From Mesorhizobium sp. WSM3862 (GTDB lineage Bacteria; Pseudomonadota; Alphaproteobacteria; Rhizobiales; Rhizobiaceae), in NCBI RefSeq assembly GCF_002294985.1, contig NZ_NSGE01000004.1:558001-622000 (forward strand): DNA of 64,000 bases. Reading direction: 5' to 3'. The notes beneath the pieces were generated by a model, which saw only the letters and a program-made list of their open reading frames with translations, ran no database searches and was not told where the DNA came from. This document shows, piece after piece, positions 43,685 to 51,754 of the stretch; positions within the stretch are counted from its first letter, which is position 1; each line of letters opens with the position of its first letter. A program made the translations under genes and the position numbers.

Positions 43685-44677
43685 CTAAAGCAGGCCCGCC
43701 TGTTCCGCTTCGCGGCGCAGATTCTGGCGCGGCCGCGGACCGATCTGCTGGATCACCAGCCCGGCCGCAAGCGAGCCGAGGTCGCCGCAATCCTGGAGGC
43801 TGCGTCCGGTCGTGTATCCATAGAGGAAACCGGCGGCATAGAGGTCGCCCGCGCCGGTCGTGTCGACCAGTTCCTTGATCGTGGTCGCGCGGATAGTGAC
43901 GGTCTCGTCGCCCCGCACGATCACCGAGCCCTTTTCCGAGCGGGTGACGGCGGCGATCTTGCAATCCTTGCGTATCGCCGCCAGCGCGTCCTCGAAGGAA
44001 GCGGTCTGGTAGAGCGACTTGATCTCGTGGCTGTTGGCGAAGACGATGTCGACCGTGCCGGAGCGCATCAGATCGAGGAACTCGTCGCGGTAGCGGTCGA
44101 CACAGAAGGAATCCGACAGCGTCATCGACACTTCGCGCCCCGCCGCATGCGCCAGCCTCGCGGTCTGCCGGATCGCTTCCTTGGCGCGCGGCGGATCCCA
44201 CAGATAACCCTCGAAATAGGTGACCTTGGCGCCGGCCGCCTTGTCGGCCTCGACGTCCTCCGGCCCCAGCTCGACGCAGGCGCCGAGATAGGTGTTCATC
44301 GAGCGCTCGCCGTCCGGCGTGACGAAGATCATCGAGCGAGCCGTCGGCGGCTCGCCTTGCAGTGGCTTGGTGTCGAAGGCCACGCCCTGGGCGCGGATAT
44401 CATGGCTGTAGATGTCGCCGAGCGCATCGTTCGACACCTTGCCGAAAAAGGCGGCGCGGCCGCCGAAGCTCGCCACGCCCGCCGCCGTGTTGCCGGCGCT
44501 ACCGCCTGAAGCTTCGATCGCCGGTCCCATGCGGCTGTAGAGCAGCTCGGCGCGCCTGGTGTCGATGAGGTTCATCGCGCCCTTGATGATGCCGTTGGTT
44601 TCCAGAAAGGCTTCGTCGCATTGCGCGATGATGTCGACAATGGCATTGCCGATGCAAAGCACGTCATATTCCGGCAT
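43685..44677 (-). CDS. PfkB family carbohydrate/nucleoside kinase (adenosine-kinase-like)
   Basis: This 330-aa ribokinase-fold enzyme has the substrate motif EASGGSAGNTAAGVASFGG, FFGKVSNDALGD, and the catalytic PfkB signature VDTTGAGDLYAAGFLYG with the base Asp in GAGD. FANSHEIKSLYQ is the third family motif. The pattern is closest to the adenosine kinase-like branch in Rhizobiales, but the true substrate is uncertain. The start ATG at 44677 (MPEYDVLCIGNAIVD) has GGAG 7 nt upstream; an upstream in-frame start at 44716 is not conserved. It is a single-gene unit. Confidence 0.88.
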   Translation of the reverse strand: MPEYDVLCIGNAIVDIIAQCDEAFLETNGIIKGAMNLIDTRRAELLYSRMGPAIEASGGSAGNTAAGVASFGGRAAFFGKVSNDALGDIYSHDIRAQGVAFDTKPLQGEPPTARSMIFVTPDGERSMNTYLGACVELGPEDVEADKAAGAKVTYFEGYLWDPPRAKEAIRQTARLAHAAGREVSMTLSDSFCVDRYRDEFLDLMRSGTVDIVFANSHEIKSLYQTASFEDALAAIRKDCKIAAVTRSEKGSVIVRGDETVTIRATTIKELVDTTGAGDLYAAGFLYGYTTGRSLQDCGDLGSLAAGLVIQQIGPRPRQNLRREAEQAGLL

Positions 44678-44941
44678 CAATGTCTCCGTCAACGATTGTC
44701 CGGCTTTCTGCCACACCGGCCGCGCGCGGGTCTAGCGGCTCGCAGCCGCTTTGCCTATCCCGAAAATCGGCACCGGTTTCCGCTTCGCCGACTTCCGATC
44801 TGGTTGCTGCGGCAGCCGTCGCGCCGAACTGGACCATATCGTTAGAGGCGACGGCGGCTATGGTTGGAGCGTCATCGAAACATCTAAGCCGTGGTGTGAG
44901 CTAGAGCGGACCGTCGAAACAGGCTGAAGGCGCGAAATCCC

Positions 44942-45844
44942 ATGTCCGAAAAGACCGAGATGACGACCGAGCTGGCGCTGCTTGGCCTGCTGGCGGCGCT
45001 GTGGGGTGCCTCCTATACCTTCATCAAGATCGGCGTCGAGACGATCCCGCCGGTAACCTTCATCGCCGGGCGCACGCTGATCGCCGGCGGCATTCTGCTT
45101 GGCCTCATCCGCTGGCGCGGCCTTGTCATGCCGCCGGGCGTGGTCATGTGGCGCCGCTTCATGCTCCAGGCCTGCCTCAACAGCGTCATCCCGTTCACGC
45201 TGATCGCCGCCGCCGAACGTTCCATCGACGCCGGCCTTGCCACGATCCTCAACGCGACGTCGCCGATCTTCACCTTCCTGCTGACGGCGCTGATCACCCG
45301 CCACGAGCCGGTGACATTGCGCAAGCTGGTCGGCGTCGGCGCCGGCATCGCCGGCATTTGCCTCATCGTCGGCACTGAGGCGCTGGGGGGCATCGGCCAT
45401 CAGCTCTGGGCGCACATTGCGGTCGTCGCCGCCACCGTCTGCTATGCCGGCGCCGCCATTTTCGGCCGCAATTTCAGAGGGCTCGACCCGATGGTGCCGG
45501 CCGCCGGCTCGATGATCTGCGGCGCCGTGATCCTGATTCCCTTGAGCCTCGTCTTCGACCGGCCCTGGACGTTGGCGCCGTCGACGGCGTCGATTCTGGC
45601 GCTCTTCGGGCTTTCGGTCTTCTCCACCGCGCTCGCCTTTTCGATCTTCTTCCGGCTCATCCACACGCTGGGCTCAGTCGGCACCACCTCGCAGGCCTAT
45701 CTGCGCGTGCCGATCGGCGTCGGCATCGGCGCCGTCTTTCTGGGCGAAAGCCTCGGGCCGAGCGCCTGGTTCGGCATGGGCTTCGTCGTCGTTGGCGTCG
45801 CGGCGATGACCATTCCGGCCAGACAGGCCAAGCTTGCGCAATAA
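44942..45844 (+). CDS. EamA/DMT family transporter
   Basis: This 300-aa inner-membrane protein has ten hydrophobic segments in two EamA repeats. LLAALWGASYTFIKIGVETI and ATSPIFTFLLTALITRHEPV are typical of the first, and GTTSQAYLRVPIGVGIGAVF then LGESLGPSAWFGMGFV of the second. The substrate is unknown; relatives export amino acids or other metabolites. It is not closely similar to the EamA protein at 10.97 kb. Its TAA stop is the first base triplet of a two-hairpin repeat. Confidence 0.9.
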   Translation: MSEKTEMTTELALLGLLAALWGASYTFIKIGVETIPPVTFIAGRTLIAGGILLGLIRWRGLVMPPGVVMWRRFMLQACLNSVIPFTLIAAAERSIDAGLATILNATSPIFTFLLTALITRHEPVTLRKLVGVGAGIAGICLIVGTEALGGIGHQLWAHIAVVAATVCYAGAAIFGRNFRGLDPMVPAAGSMICGAVILIPLSLVFDRPWTLAPSTASILALFGLSVFSTALAFSIFFRLIHTLGSVGTTSQAYLRVPIGVGIGAVFLGESLGPSAWFGMGFVVVGVAAMTIPARQAKLAQ

Positions 45845-45931
45845 TGCATGTCGCCCAAAAGTGCATGGCGGTTTTGGGAGAACGACATGCATCGAGACAA
45901 AACCTAAGGCGCGTCGACGCGACGCGCTTAG
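45842..45931. repeat. Two-hairpin TGCATGTCG repeat, copy 2
   Basis: ATGCATGTCG (45844-45853) pairs with CGACATGCAT (45882-45891), with CCCAAAA/TTTTGGG inside. After AGACAAAACCTAAGG, GCGCGTCG pairs with CGACGCGC (45911-45927). The first bases are the TAA stop of the EamA gene (TAATGCATGTCGCCCA), the same junction as in copy 1 at 40976. Confidence 0.8.
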
Positions 45932-45996
45932 TTGCGCCGCTTAGCAAGCCCGCCTATCTCGGGATCGTCGCTCCTCTGTAAGGGCTTGGACCTGCC

Positions 45997-46716
45997 GTGA
46001 TCCTCGACGCCGCCCGCGCTGCCGCCAGCCGGCTGTTCTCACCTGAATTCCGCTCCGTCTTCCTGAAGACGCTGGGCCTGACGCTGCTCGCCTTGGTGGC
46101 GCTGTGGTTCGGCATCGAGAGCCTGCTCGAATGGCTGGCATGGCCGTGGCTGCAGACATTTGTACCCGGCCTGCCGTCCTGGGCAGGATGGCTGAGCGGC
46201 ATCATCGCCGGCATCCTCTTGGCAATGGGCATGGCGCTGCTCGTGGCACCCGTGACGGCAATCGTCGCCGGGTTGTTCCTCGACGATATCGCCGAGGTGG
46301 TCGAGCGCATCGACTATCCCGGCGATCCGCCCGGCCGCGCCGTGCCGGTGCTGCAGTCGCTGGCGCTGGCGATAAAATTCTTTGGCGTCGTGATCCTCGG
46401 CAACATCGTCGCCCTGCTGCTGCTCCTCGTGCCGGGCATCAACCTCGCCGCCTTCTTCATCGTCAATGGATATCTGCTGGGTCGCGAATTCTTCGAGTTC
46501 GCCGCCATGCGCTTCCGCCCCGAGGCCGAAGCCAAGGCGCTGCGCCGGAAGTATGCGGGCACGGTATTCCTGGCCGGACTGCTGATCGCGGTCTTCCTTG
46601 CCGTGCCGCTGCTCAACCTTTTGACCCCGCTCTTTGCCGCCGCCATGATGGTGCATCTGCACAAGGCGGTTTCGGCGCGGGACCCGGTCCAGCGCAATTT
46701 CCGGAAAAGCGCGTAG
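45997..46716 (+). CDS. EI24/CysZ-type membrane protein
   Basis: This 239-aa inner-membrane protein of the EI24 domain family, which includes the sulfate permease CysZ, has four to six hydrophobic stretches. Typical motifs are LVAPVTAIVAGLFLDDIAEV, LLLLVPGINLAAFFIVNGYL and LGREFFEFAAMR, the last being a family signature. Sulfate transport is possible but not shown. The start is GTG at 45997. The last residues (QRNFRKSA) are encoded by the beginning of a repeat element, so the C-terminus probably changed by repeat insertion. Confidence 0.88.
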   Translation: MILDAARAAASRLFSPEFRSVFLKTLGLTLLALVALWFGIESLLEWLAWPWLQTFVPGLPSWAGWLSGIIAGILLAMGMALLVAPVTAIVAGLFLDDIAEVVERIDYPGDPPGRAVPVLQSLALAIKFFGVVILGNIVALLLLLVPGINLAAFFIVNGYLLGREFFEFAAMRFRPEAEAKALRRKYAGTVFLAGLLIAVFLAVPLLNLLTPLFAAAMMVHLHKAVSARDPVQRNFRKSA

Positions 46717-46790
46717 CGGTTTTTCGTCCGGAAATGCGCAACAAGGGGATGAGCGGTTCGGTGTTTCCGTGAAACGCTGAACGCTCTAAT
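46701..46790. repeat. Two-hairpin repeat, TTCCGGAAAAGCG type
   Basis: CAATTTCCGGA-AAAGCG-...-GGTTTTTCGTCCGGAAATGCG (46697-46739) forms the first hairpin, and GAGCG...CGCTC (46751-46789) the second, with an ACAAGGGG linker between. The layout is that of the common rhizobial element ('GGAATTGCG-TAAAAACAA-AGAGCG...'). The EI24-type gene ends within it and the convergent PEP-mutase-like gene ends at its other side, so it may act as a transcription barrier. Confidence 0.7.
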
Positions 46791-47598
46791 CCTGCTCGGT
46801 ACCGCCCCCGCGGAACAGCGCCTGCAGCTTGCCGAACGGCATCGCCGAACGGGTGAAGCCGAAGGTGCCGTCCTGCTGGATTTCCCGCGCAGCGGTTTCC
46901 AGCATGCCAAAGGCGAAATTCGTCAGCCATGGCCCGAGCGAGACGCGTTTTACGCCGGCCGCAGCAAGGTCGGCCACGGTGAAGCCGGGTCGCGCCATGA
47001 CATTGACCGGCTTGCTGACCGCGGAGCAGACCGTCCGCACCGCGTCGATGTCGCTCAGGCCCGGCGCATAAAGCACGTCGGCGCCGGCTTTCTCGAAAGC
47101 CTGCAGACGCTTGATCGTGTCGTCGAGATCGGTCTTGCCCCAAAGGAAATTCTCGGCCCGCGCGGTGAAGACGAAATCGTGCTTCAAGGCGCGCGCCGCC
47201 TCGGCGGCCGCGGCGACGCGTTCGACTGCATGCGAGAACTCGTAGATTGGATTCTCTGGGTCGCCGGTATGGTCCTCGATCGAACAGCCGGCAAGGCCGG
47301 CGGCTTCCGCCGCGAAGATGGTTTCTGCGGCCTGCTCGGCGCTGTCGCCCTTGCCGCGCTCGAGATCGGCCGAAACCGGCAGGTCGGTTGCCGCCGTCAC
47401 TTCGCGGCAATGGTGGATCATGGCCTCGAACGTCACGGCGCCGTCGGACAGGCCGCGCGAGAAGGCGAAGCCGGCGCTGGTCGTGGCCAGCGCCTTGAAG
47501 CCGAAGGAAGCCAAAAGCTTGGTCGTGCCGACATCCCAGGGATTGGGCATGACGAAGGTCGAGGCGTGCAGATCGCGAAAAATCTTGCCCTTGTCCAT
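46786..47598 (-). CDS. Isocitrate lyase/PEP mutase superfamily enzyme
   Basis: This 270-aa barrel protein resembles 2-methylisocitrate lyase and PEP phosphonomutase. It contains VMPNPWDVGTTKLLASFGFK, LPVSADLERGKGD (metal region), GLAGCSIEDHTGDPENPIYE and VFTARAENFLWGKTDLDDTI. The KKCGH loop of isocitrate lyase is absent, so it is probably not that enzyme. Such proteins may split carboxy-phosphonate or C-C bonds; the substrate here is unknown. Stop and repeat overlap at the end. No phosphonate genes lie nearby. Confidence 0.85.
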   Translation of the reverse strand: MDKGKIFRDLHASTFVMPNPWDVGTTKLLASFGFKALATTSAGFAFSRGLSDGAVTFEAMIHHCREVTAATDLPVSADLERGKGDSAEQAAETIFAAEAAGLAGCSIEDHTGDPENPIYEFSHAVERVAAAAEAARALKHDFVFTARAENFLWGKTDLDDTIKRLQAFEKAGADVLYAPGLSDIDAVRTVCSAVSKPVNVMARPGFTVADLAAAGVKRVSLGPWLTNFAFGMLETAAREIQQDGTFGFTRSAMPFGKLQALFRGGGTEQD

Positions 47599-47672
47599 GG
47601 CGGGTCCTCAATCATGGGTCGTGCGGGGAATTTATCGCGGTCGCCCCGCTCGGGCAAACGAATGCGCTCGGC

Positions 47673-48530
47673 TCAGAAGCGTTTCTCGTTCTCTGCTGAC
47701 AACCTTTTGAGGGCGTCTGAACTCGCCACGTAGCGCGACGCTTTCTTATCCCAATGATAGATGGCTGAAATGTCTTTCGAGGACGCCTCGGGCGCCGCAT
47801 CGTCGCAGCTTTCGCCGCTTGGTATCGTGGCATCGGTCACCGTCACCTTGACGGCTGCATGCGGCCGGCCACCGGCAATGGCCTTAAAAGCGATGTCCTG
47901 CTTGCGGCTGTAGGTGCATAGCCTTTCATCGAACGTGTAGATCATGTCGATCAGTTCGAACTTGTCGTTGCGCACCATGATCAACGGCGTGATCACATAG
48001 CCCTGGCTCGAATTGAAATGCGTGCTCATGGTAATGAGGATATCGTCACCGGCGCCGACCGACAGTTTGTTCGGTTCGCGAAAATAGGTGCTGCGATCGA
48101 CGGCGACATTGACCGCGTCGAGCAGCGCCGGCTTGCCGCCGGTCAGATCGTAGAGCGCCAGCACCGCATAGCCCTCGGCGCTGTCGGGAGAGTCGCCGAG
48201 ATCGAACAGCATGGTCAGCCGGTCCTTGCCGCCGGCCTTGATGGCAAGCACCGCAGCATTGGGCAGGCTTGACGTTTCAGGCGGCGGGCCACCGCTGTCC
48301 GGACCGGCGACGTGGCGCATTTCGATCGGCAAGCCGCCGTGGTAGAAGCCGTCGGCGTTCAACGCCAGATCGGGGATGACCATCCTGGCGAGGTCGAGAT
48401 AGGTGACGTCCTTGTGGCCCGGGATGGCGCTGGCAAAGTCCGGAAAGCTGACATTCTCCGCGCTCGCCGGGCCCCAAAGCCATGACAGAAGCACAAGAGC
48501 GAGGGCGAGGCGAAGCAGGGTGGATTTCAT
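47673..48530 (-). CDS. Exported hypothetical protein
   Basis: This 285-aa protein has a Sec signal peptide (MKSTLLRLALALVLLSWLWG, cleavage after ASA). The mature part begins ENVSFPDFASAIPGHKDVTY and has regular beta-rich stretches (VLAIKAGGKDRLTMLFDLGD, LALYDLTGGKPALLDAVNVA), and two cysteines (LCTYSR, ESCDDA). I do not recognise a family. The start ATG at 48530 fits the signal peptide; the longer frame extending to 49241 would run into the neighbouring HAD gene and is rejected. Confidence 0.75.
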   Translation of the reverse strand: MKSTLLRLALALVLLSWLWGPASAENVSFPDFASAIPGHKDVTYLDLARMVIPDLALNADGFYHGGLPIEMRHVAGPDSGGPPPETSSLPNAAVLAIKAGGKDRLTMLFDLGDSPDSAEGYAVLALYDLTGGKPALLDAVNVAVDRSTYFREPNKLSVGAGDDILITMSTHFNSSQGYVITPLIMVRNDKFELIDMIYTFDERLCTYSRKQDIAFKAIAGGRPHAAVKVTVTDATIPSGESCDDAAPEASSKDISAIYHWDKKASRYVASSDALKRLSAENEKRF

Positions 48531-48594
48531 GGGGTGGGAGCCGCCGGCTGTTTGACGGCTGCACGCTAGCACGGAAGATTTCGCCGTAAGCCTG

Positions 48595-48696
48595 AAACAA
48601 TTCCAGGAAGAATGTGAAACAGTTTTCCGTCCGGAATTGCGTAAAAACAAGTAGCTGGAGCGGGTCGGCAATTCGACGAAAGCGGAACCGCTCCAG
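48595..48696. repeat. Two-hairpin repeat, GGAATTGCG type
   Basis: CAATTCCAGGA (48598-48608) pairs with TCCGGAATTG (48630-48639); after GTAAAAACAAGTA, CTGGAGCGG (48655-48663) pairs with CCGCTCCAG (48688-48696). Same architecture as 46701-46790, in a 173-bp gap between the hypothetical gene and the HAD gene; the rest of the gap shows nothing. Confidence 0.75.
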
Positions 48697-48703
48697 TGTC
48701 CGA

Positions 48704-49363
48704 TCAAAGGATCGGCACCAGTCCTGCGAGGTCGCGCATGTCGTCGAACAGGATCCCGCCGGCTTCCGCCAGCCCGTCGCGGTCCGAGAATGGATCGGCG
48801 TGATAGGAAAACACGCGCATGCCGGCGGCAATGCCGGCCTGGGTGCCGGCCACGCTGTCCTCGATGACGATGCAGTCGGCCGGCGCGAAGCCCATCGTCT
48901 TTGCCGCATGCAGGAAAAGGTCCGGGAACGGCTTGCCGCGCCCGACCATGGTCGAGGAAAACATGGCGTGCTCGAACAGCGGCAACAAGCCGGTCTGCCC
49001 GAGCGTGATATGCATCTTCGAAACCCGCGCCGACGAGGCGACGCAATAGGCAATACCGGCGGCGCGCACCTTTTCGATGAAATCGCGCACGTGAGGGATC
49101 GCCTCGACGCCATGCGCGAATAGATCCGGCAGGCCGGCGTTCCAGCGTTCGACGAAGTCGGCGCCGAGCCGGGCCTCGGTCGCCTCTTCGATCTCTTTCT
49201 GCACCGAGGCCATGCTGCGGCCCGAGAAGGTCTTGCGGCAATATTCGAATGTGGTTTGAAAGCCCGCTTCACAAAGCCAGTCGGCGAGGCGCCGATTGGC
49301 AAGGTTCTCGGTGTCGACCAGAACCCCGTCGCAATCGAAGATGACCAGTTTTGGGACTTGCAT
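48704..49363 (-). CDS. HAD superfamily phosphatase
   Basis: This 219-aa HAD hydrolase (subfamily IA, phosphoglycolate phosphatase-like) has motif I LVIFDCDGVLVDTENLANRR with two Asp, motif II AYCVASSARVSK, the Lys in GRGKPFPDLFLHAAK and motif IV CIVIEDSVAGTQAGIAAGM. Targets of such proteins are small phosphorylated metabolites such as hexose phosphates; the exact substrate is unknown. Its ATG follows the dut stop without a gap (TAAATG), so it is translated from the same message. Confidence 0.9.
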   Translation of the reverse strand: MQVPKLVIFDCDGVLVDTENLANRRLADWLCEAGFQTTFEYCRKTFSGRSMASVQKEIEEATEARLGADFVERWNAGLPDLFAHGVEAIPHVRDFIEKVRAAGIAYCVASSARVSKMHITLGQTGLLPLFEHAMFSSTMVGRGKPFPDLFLHAAKTMGFAPADCIVIEDSVAGTQAGIAAGMRVFSYHADPFSDRDGLAEAGGILFDDMRDLAGLVPIL

Positions 49364-49849
49364 TTAGGCGGTGCCGGTCGATCCGAAACCGCCGGCGCCG
49401 CGCGCCGTGCCGCCGGCGAGCGCCCGTTCTTCGCTGGCCACCTGCGTGACTGCCGCAAACACGATCTGCGCGATCCGCATGCCGCGCGTCACCGCGAAGT
49501 CCTCATCGCCAAGATTGACGAGCAGCACTTTCACCTCGCCGCGGTAATCGCTGTCGATGGTGCCGGGCGTGTTGAGCACGGTCAGCCCATGTTTGAAGGC
49601 GAGGCCGGAGCGCGGCCGCACCTGGCCTTCCATGCCTTCCGGGATTTCCACGATCAGCCCGGTCGGCACCAGCGCGCGTTTTCCGGGTAGGATAAGCAGC
49701 GGCCGGTCTTCCGGCACCGCGGCTCGCAGGTCCATCCCGGCCGCGCCCGCGCTTTCATAGGTCGGCAGCGGCAAGCCCTCGCCATGCGGAAGCCTGACGA
49801 AACCGACGGTGGGGCCGATGACGGAGGAAGGATAGACAGCCGTGCGCAT
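49364..49849 (-). CDS. dut: Deoxyuridine 5'-triphosphate nucleotidohydrolase (dUTPase)
   Basis: This 161-aa dUTPase splits dUTP to dUMP and pyrophosphate. All five motifs are visible: [47 protein letters not shown] and [10 protein letters not shown] at the C-terminus. The length is typical of trimeric dUTPases. It is the first gene of the dut-HAD pair. The motif 4 residue is Ile in place of the usual Met, which is harmless. Confidence 0.97.
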   Translation of the reverse strand: MRTAVYPSSVIGPTVGFVRLPHGEGLPLPTYESAGAAGMDLRAAVPEDRPLLILPGKRALVPTGLIVEIPEGMEGQVRPRSGLAFKHGLTVLNTPGTIDSDYRGEVKVLLVNLGDEDFAVTRGMRIAQIVFAAVTQVASEERALAGGTARGAGGFGSTGTA

Positions 49850-49933
49850 GAGCCCATTCCTATCGGCGCGGCTGCCGATTCGGTCAACCCGGCCGCGACG
49901 CTATCAACGCCTTTCTTTCAATGCGGTTCCGCG

Positions 49934-50404
49934 TCAGCGCAACTCCACCGGAACGACGGTCGTCTCCTTGATCTCCTCCATGACGAAGGAAGCGGAGACG
50001 TCCGACAGCGGCACCTTGGCGATCAGCCGCTGATAGAGCCTGTCATAGGCTTTCACGTCGGCGACGCGGGCTCTCAGCACATAGTCGAGGTCGCCCGACA
50101 TGCGGTAAACGCCGGTGATCTCGGCAAAGCCCGTCACCGCCGCCCGGAACTTTTGCAGCCAGTCCGGGTCGTGGTTCGACGTGCGGATCAGGATGAACAC
50201 CGAAAGCCCGAGTCCAAGCTTGTCGGCATCGACCAGCGCCACGCGCCCGGTAATGACGCCCTCCTCCTCCAGCCGCTTCACGCGCCGCCAGCAGGCGTTG
50301 CGGGACAAGGCCACGCGCTCCGACAACTGGTCGACGGAAAGCGTGCCGTCGCGCTGCAGTTCGGCCAGCAATCTCCGATCAGTTTCGTCGATATCATATG
50401 CCAT
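49934..50404 (-). CDS. Lrp/AsnC family transcriptional regulator
   Basis: This 156-aa regulator has an N-terminal AsnC-type HTH (ETDRRLLAELQRDGTLSVDQ, then LSERVALSRNACWRRVKRL) and a C-terminal RAM/effector domain (GLGLSVFILIRTSNHDPDWL, EITGVYRMSGDLDYVLRARV). The effector is probably an amino acid, not identified. It is divergent from a DUF6356-glutamine amidotransferase pair. A palindrome TTGGGA-taaatg-TCCCAA lies 3 nt before the start codon, suggesting autoregulation. Confidence 0.93.
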   Translation of the reverse strand: MAYDIDETDRRLLAELQRDGTLSVDQLSERVALSRNACWRRVKRLEEEGVITGRVALVDADKLGLGLSVFILIRTSNHDPDWLQKFRAAVTGFAEITGVYRMSGDLDYVLRARVADVKAYDRLYQRLIAKVPLSDVSASFVMEEIKETTVVPVELR

Positions 50405-50406
50405 TC

Positions 50407-50424
50407 TTGGGATAAATGTCCCAA
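50407..50424. promoter_or_regulatory. Candidate Lrp-family operator
   Basis: TTGGGATAAATGTCCCAA is an 18-bp palindrome (6-bp arms, 6-bp A/T-rich centre), placed directly upstream of the Lrp-type gene start. A related half-site TTTGGGATC lies near 50448-50456, upstream of the divergent genes. Lrp/AsnC proteins often bind such sites and control themselves and a neighbour; this is inference. Confidence 0.6.
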
Positions 50425-50520
50425 AATAGGGCTAGATACAAGGACAATTTGGGATCGATGAACCCTCAACTCGTGGCAGGATACTCAATACCGGGGCTCA
50501 TCCCGGCAGAAGGGATCACC

Positions 50521-50775
50521 ATGACGACGCGGTTTTCGGCGCTCTTTACGTCTCACCCGGCCAAGGTTGGCGAAACCTATTTCGGCCACATGGCCTTCGC
50601 CGCCTGGTTCTGCTCCCGCCTGTCGATGGCCGCGGGCGCCGCCCTCGTTCACGCTTTCTTGCCATTTCTGTTCGAGACTACCGCCAGCCGAATCGTCCGT
50701 GAGCTCTATGAGCGCACGAACAACAGAGGCTCACACGCGGTGAAGGAGCCTCAGGCTCTGATGGATCGCGCCTGA
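50521..50775 (+). CDS. DUF6356 family protein
   Basis: This 84-aa protein begins MTTRFSALFTSHPAKVGETY and has one membrane-like stretch (MAAGAALVHAFLPFLFETTA) followed by SRIVRELYERTNNRG. This pattern matches the DUF6356 family of unknown function, common in rhizobia. AAGGGA lies a few bases upstream of the ATG. It is 16 bp upstream of the glutamine amidotransferase gene and probably cotranscribed with it; it faces the Lrp-type gene across the palindromes. Confidence 0.75.
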   Translation: MTTRFSALFTSHPAKVGETYFGHMAFAAWFCSRLSMAAGAALVHAFLPFLFETTASRIVRELYERTNNRGSHAVKEPQALMDRA

Positions 50776-50791
50776 TAAATGGTGGAATGCG

Positions 50792-51592
50792 ATGTGCCGG
50801 TGGGCGGCCTATCTCGGTGAAGCGGTCTTCCTCGAAGACATCGTCACCGCGCCCTGCCACTCGCTGATTGCCCAGAGCCACTGCGCCCAGGAGGCCAAGT
50901 CGCCGACCAATGGCGACGGTTTTGGCCTCGCCTGGCATGGCGACCGTCCCGAGCCCGGCCTTTACCGCGATATCCTGCCGGCCTGGTCGGACCCCAATCT
51001 GAAAAGCCTCTGCCGGCAGATCAAATCAGGCCTGTTCCTCGCTCATGTGCGCGCCTCCACCGGCGGCGCGACCAGCCGCATGAACTGCCATCCCTTCGTC
51101 TCCAGCCGCTGGTCGTTCATGCATAACGGCCAGATCGGCGGCTTCGAGAAGATCCGCCGCGCGCTTGAGAATTCGCTGTCGGATGCTGTCTTCGACCAGC
51201 GCGAAGGGACGACTGATTCCGAACTCTTCTTCCTGCTGATGCTCGACGAAGGCCTGTCCGCCGACCCGCAAGGCGCGGTAGCCCGCGCCACCAGCCGCGT
51301 TCTCGAGGCTTCGCGCCACGCCGGTCTCGAACCCTCCCTGAAGCTGACAGCGGCATTTTCCGATGGCGAGGCGCTCTACGCCGTGCGCTACGCCACCGAC
51401 GGCCAGGCGCCAACGCTCTATACCGGCGCATTCGCGAGCCGCGCCGGCCGCTGCATCGTCTCCGAACCGTTCGACCGCGACGGCGGCGAATGGCAGGCGA
51501 TTCCGCCGTCGAGCTTTGTCACCATGACAAGGGACGGCACAAACATCCGGCCGTTCGCGCCGACCGTTGCTAAGTTCGCGTTGGTCGTCTAG
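50792..51592 (+). CDS. Class II glutamine amidotransferase
   Basis: This 266-aa Ntn-hydrolase-type protein begins MCRWAAYLGEAVFLEDI; Cys2 is the expected catalytic nucleophile after Met removal. Further signatures are NGDGFGLAWHGDRPEPGLYR, LFLAHVRASTGGATSRMNCH, SFMHNGQIGGFEKIRR and TTDSELFFLLMLDEG. It resembles the YafJ/EgtC-like group, which hydrolyses gamma-glutamyl amides. Ergothioneine genes (egtB, egtD) are not adjacent, so EgtC function is unproven. The ATG is 16 bp after the DUF6356 gene stop. Confidence 0.9.
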   Translation: MCRWAAYLGEAVFLEDIVTAPCHSLIAQSHCAQEAKSPTNGDGFGLAWHGDRPEPGLYRDILPAWSDPNLKSLCRQIKSGLFLAHVRASTGGATSRMNCHPFVSSRWSFMHNGQIGGFEKIRRALENSLSDAVFDQREGTTDSELFFLLMLDEGLSADPQGAVARATSRVLEASRHAGLEPSLKLTAAFSDGEALYAVRYATDGQAPTLYTGAFASRAGRCIVSEPFDRDGGEWQAIPPSSFVTMTRDGTNIRPFAPTVAKFALVV

Positions 51593-51754
51593 CTCCAAAC
51601 CTAGCCAAGGTCGCGGGACAGCGCCGCCCTGACCACAGGTGGGCGCAATTTCGATCAAGCACCGCTGTCCTAACAATGCTGAATTCGGCTTGAAGCCGCG
51701 GTCTCATCCGCCATGTTCAAGGCGCAGCGCGGCAAGCAGCCGGAGTGCAGCACA

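Noticed and set aside
44750..44910. Possible further copy of the two-hairpin repeat (CCCGAAAATCGGCACCGGTTTCC)
   Set aside because: Only parts of the first hairpin and a stray AGAGCGG resemble the family; too decayed to annotate.
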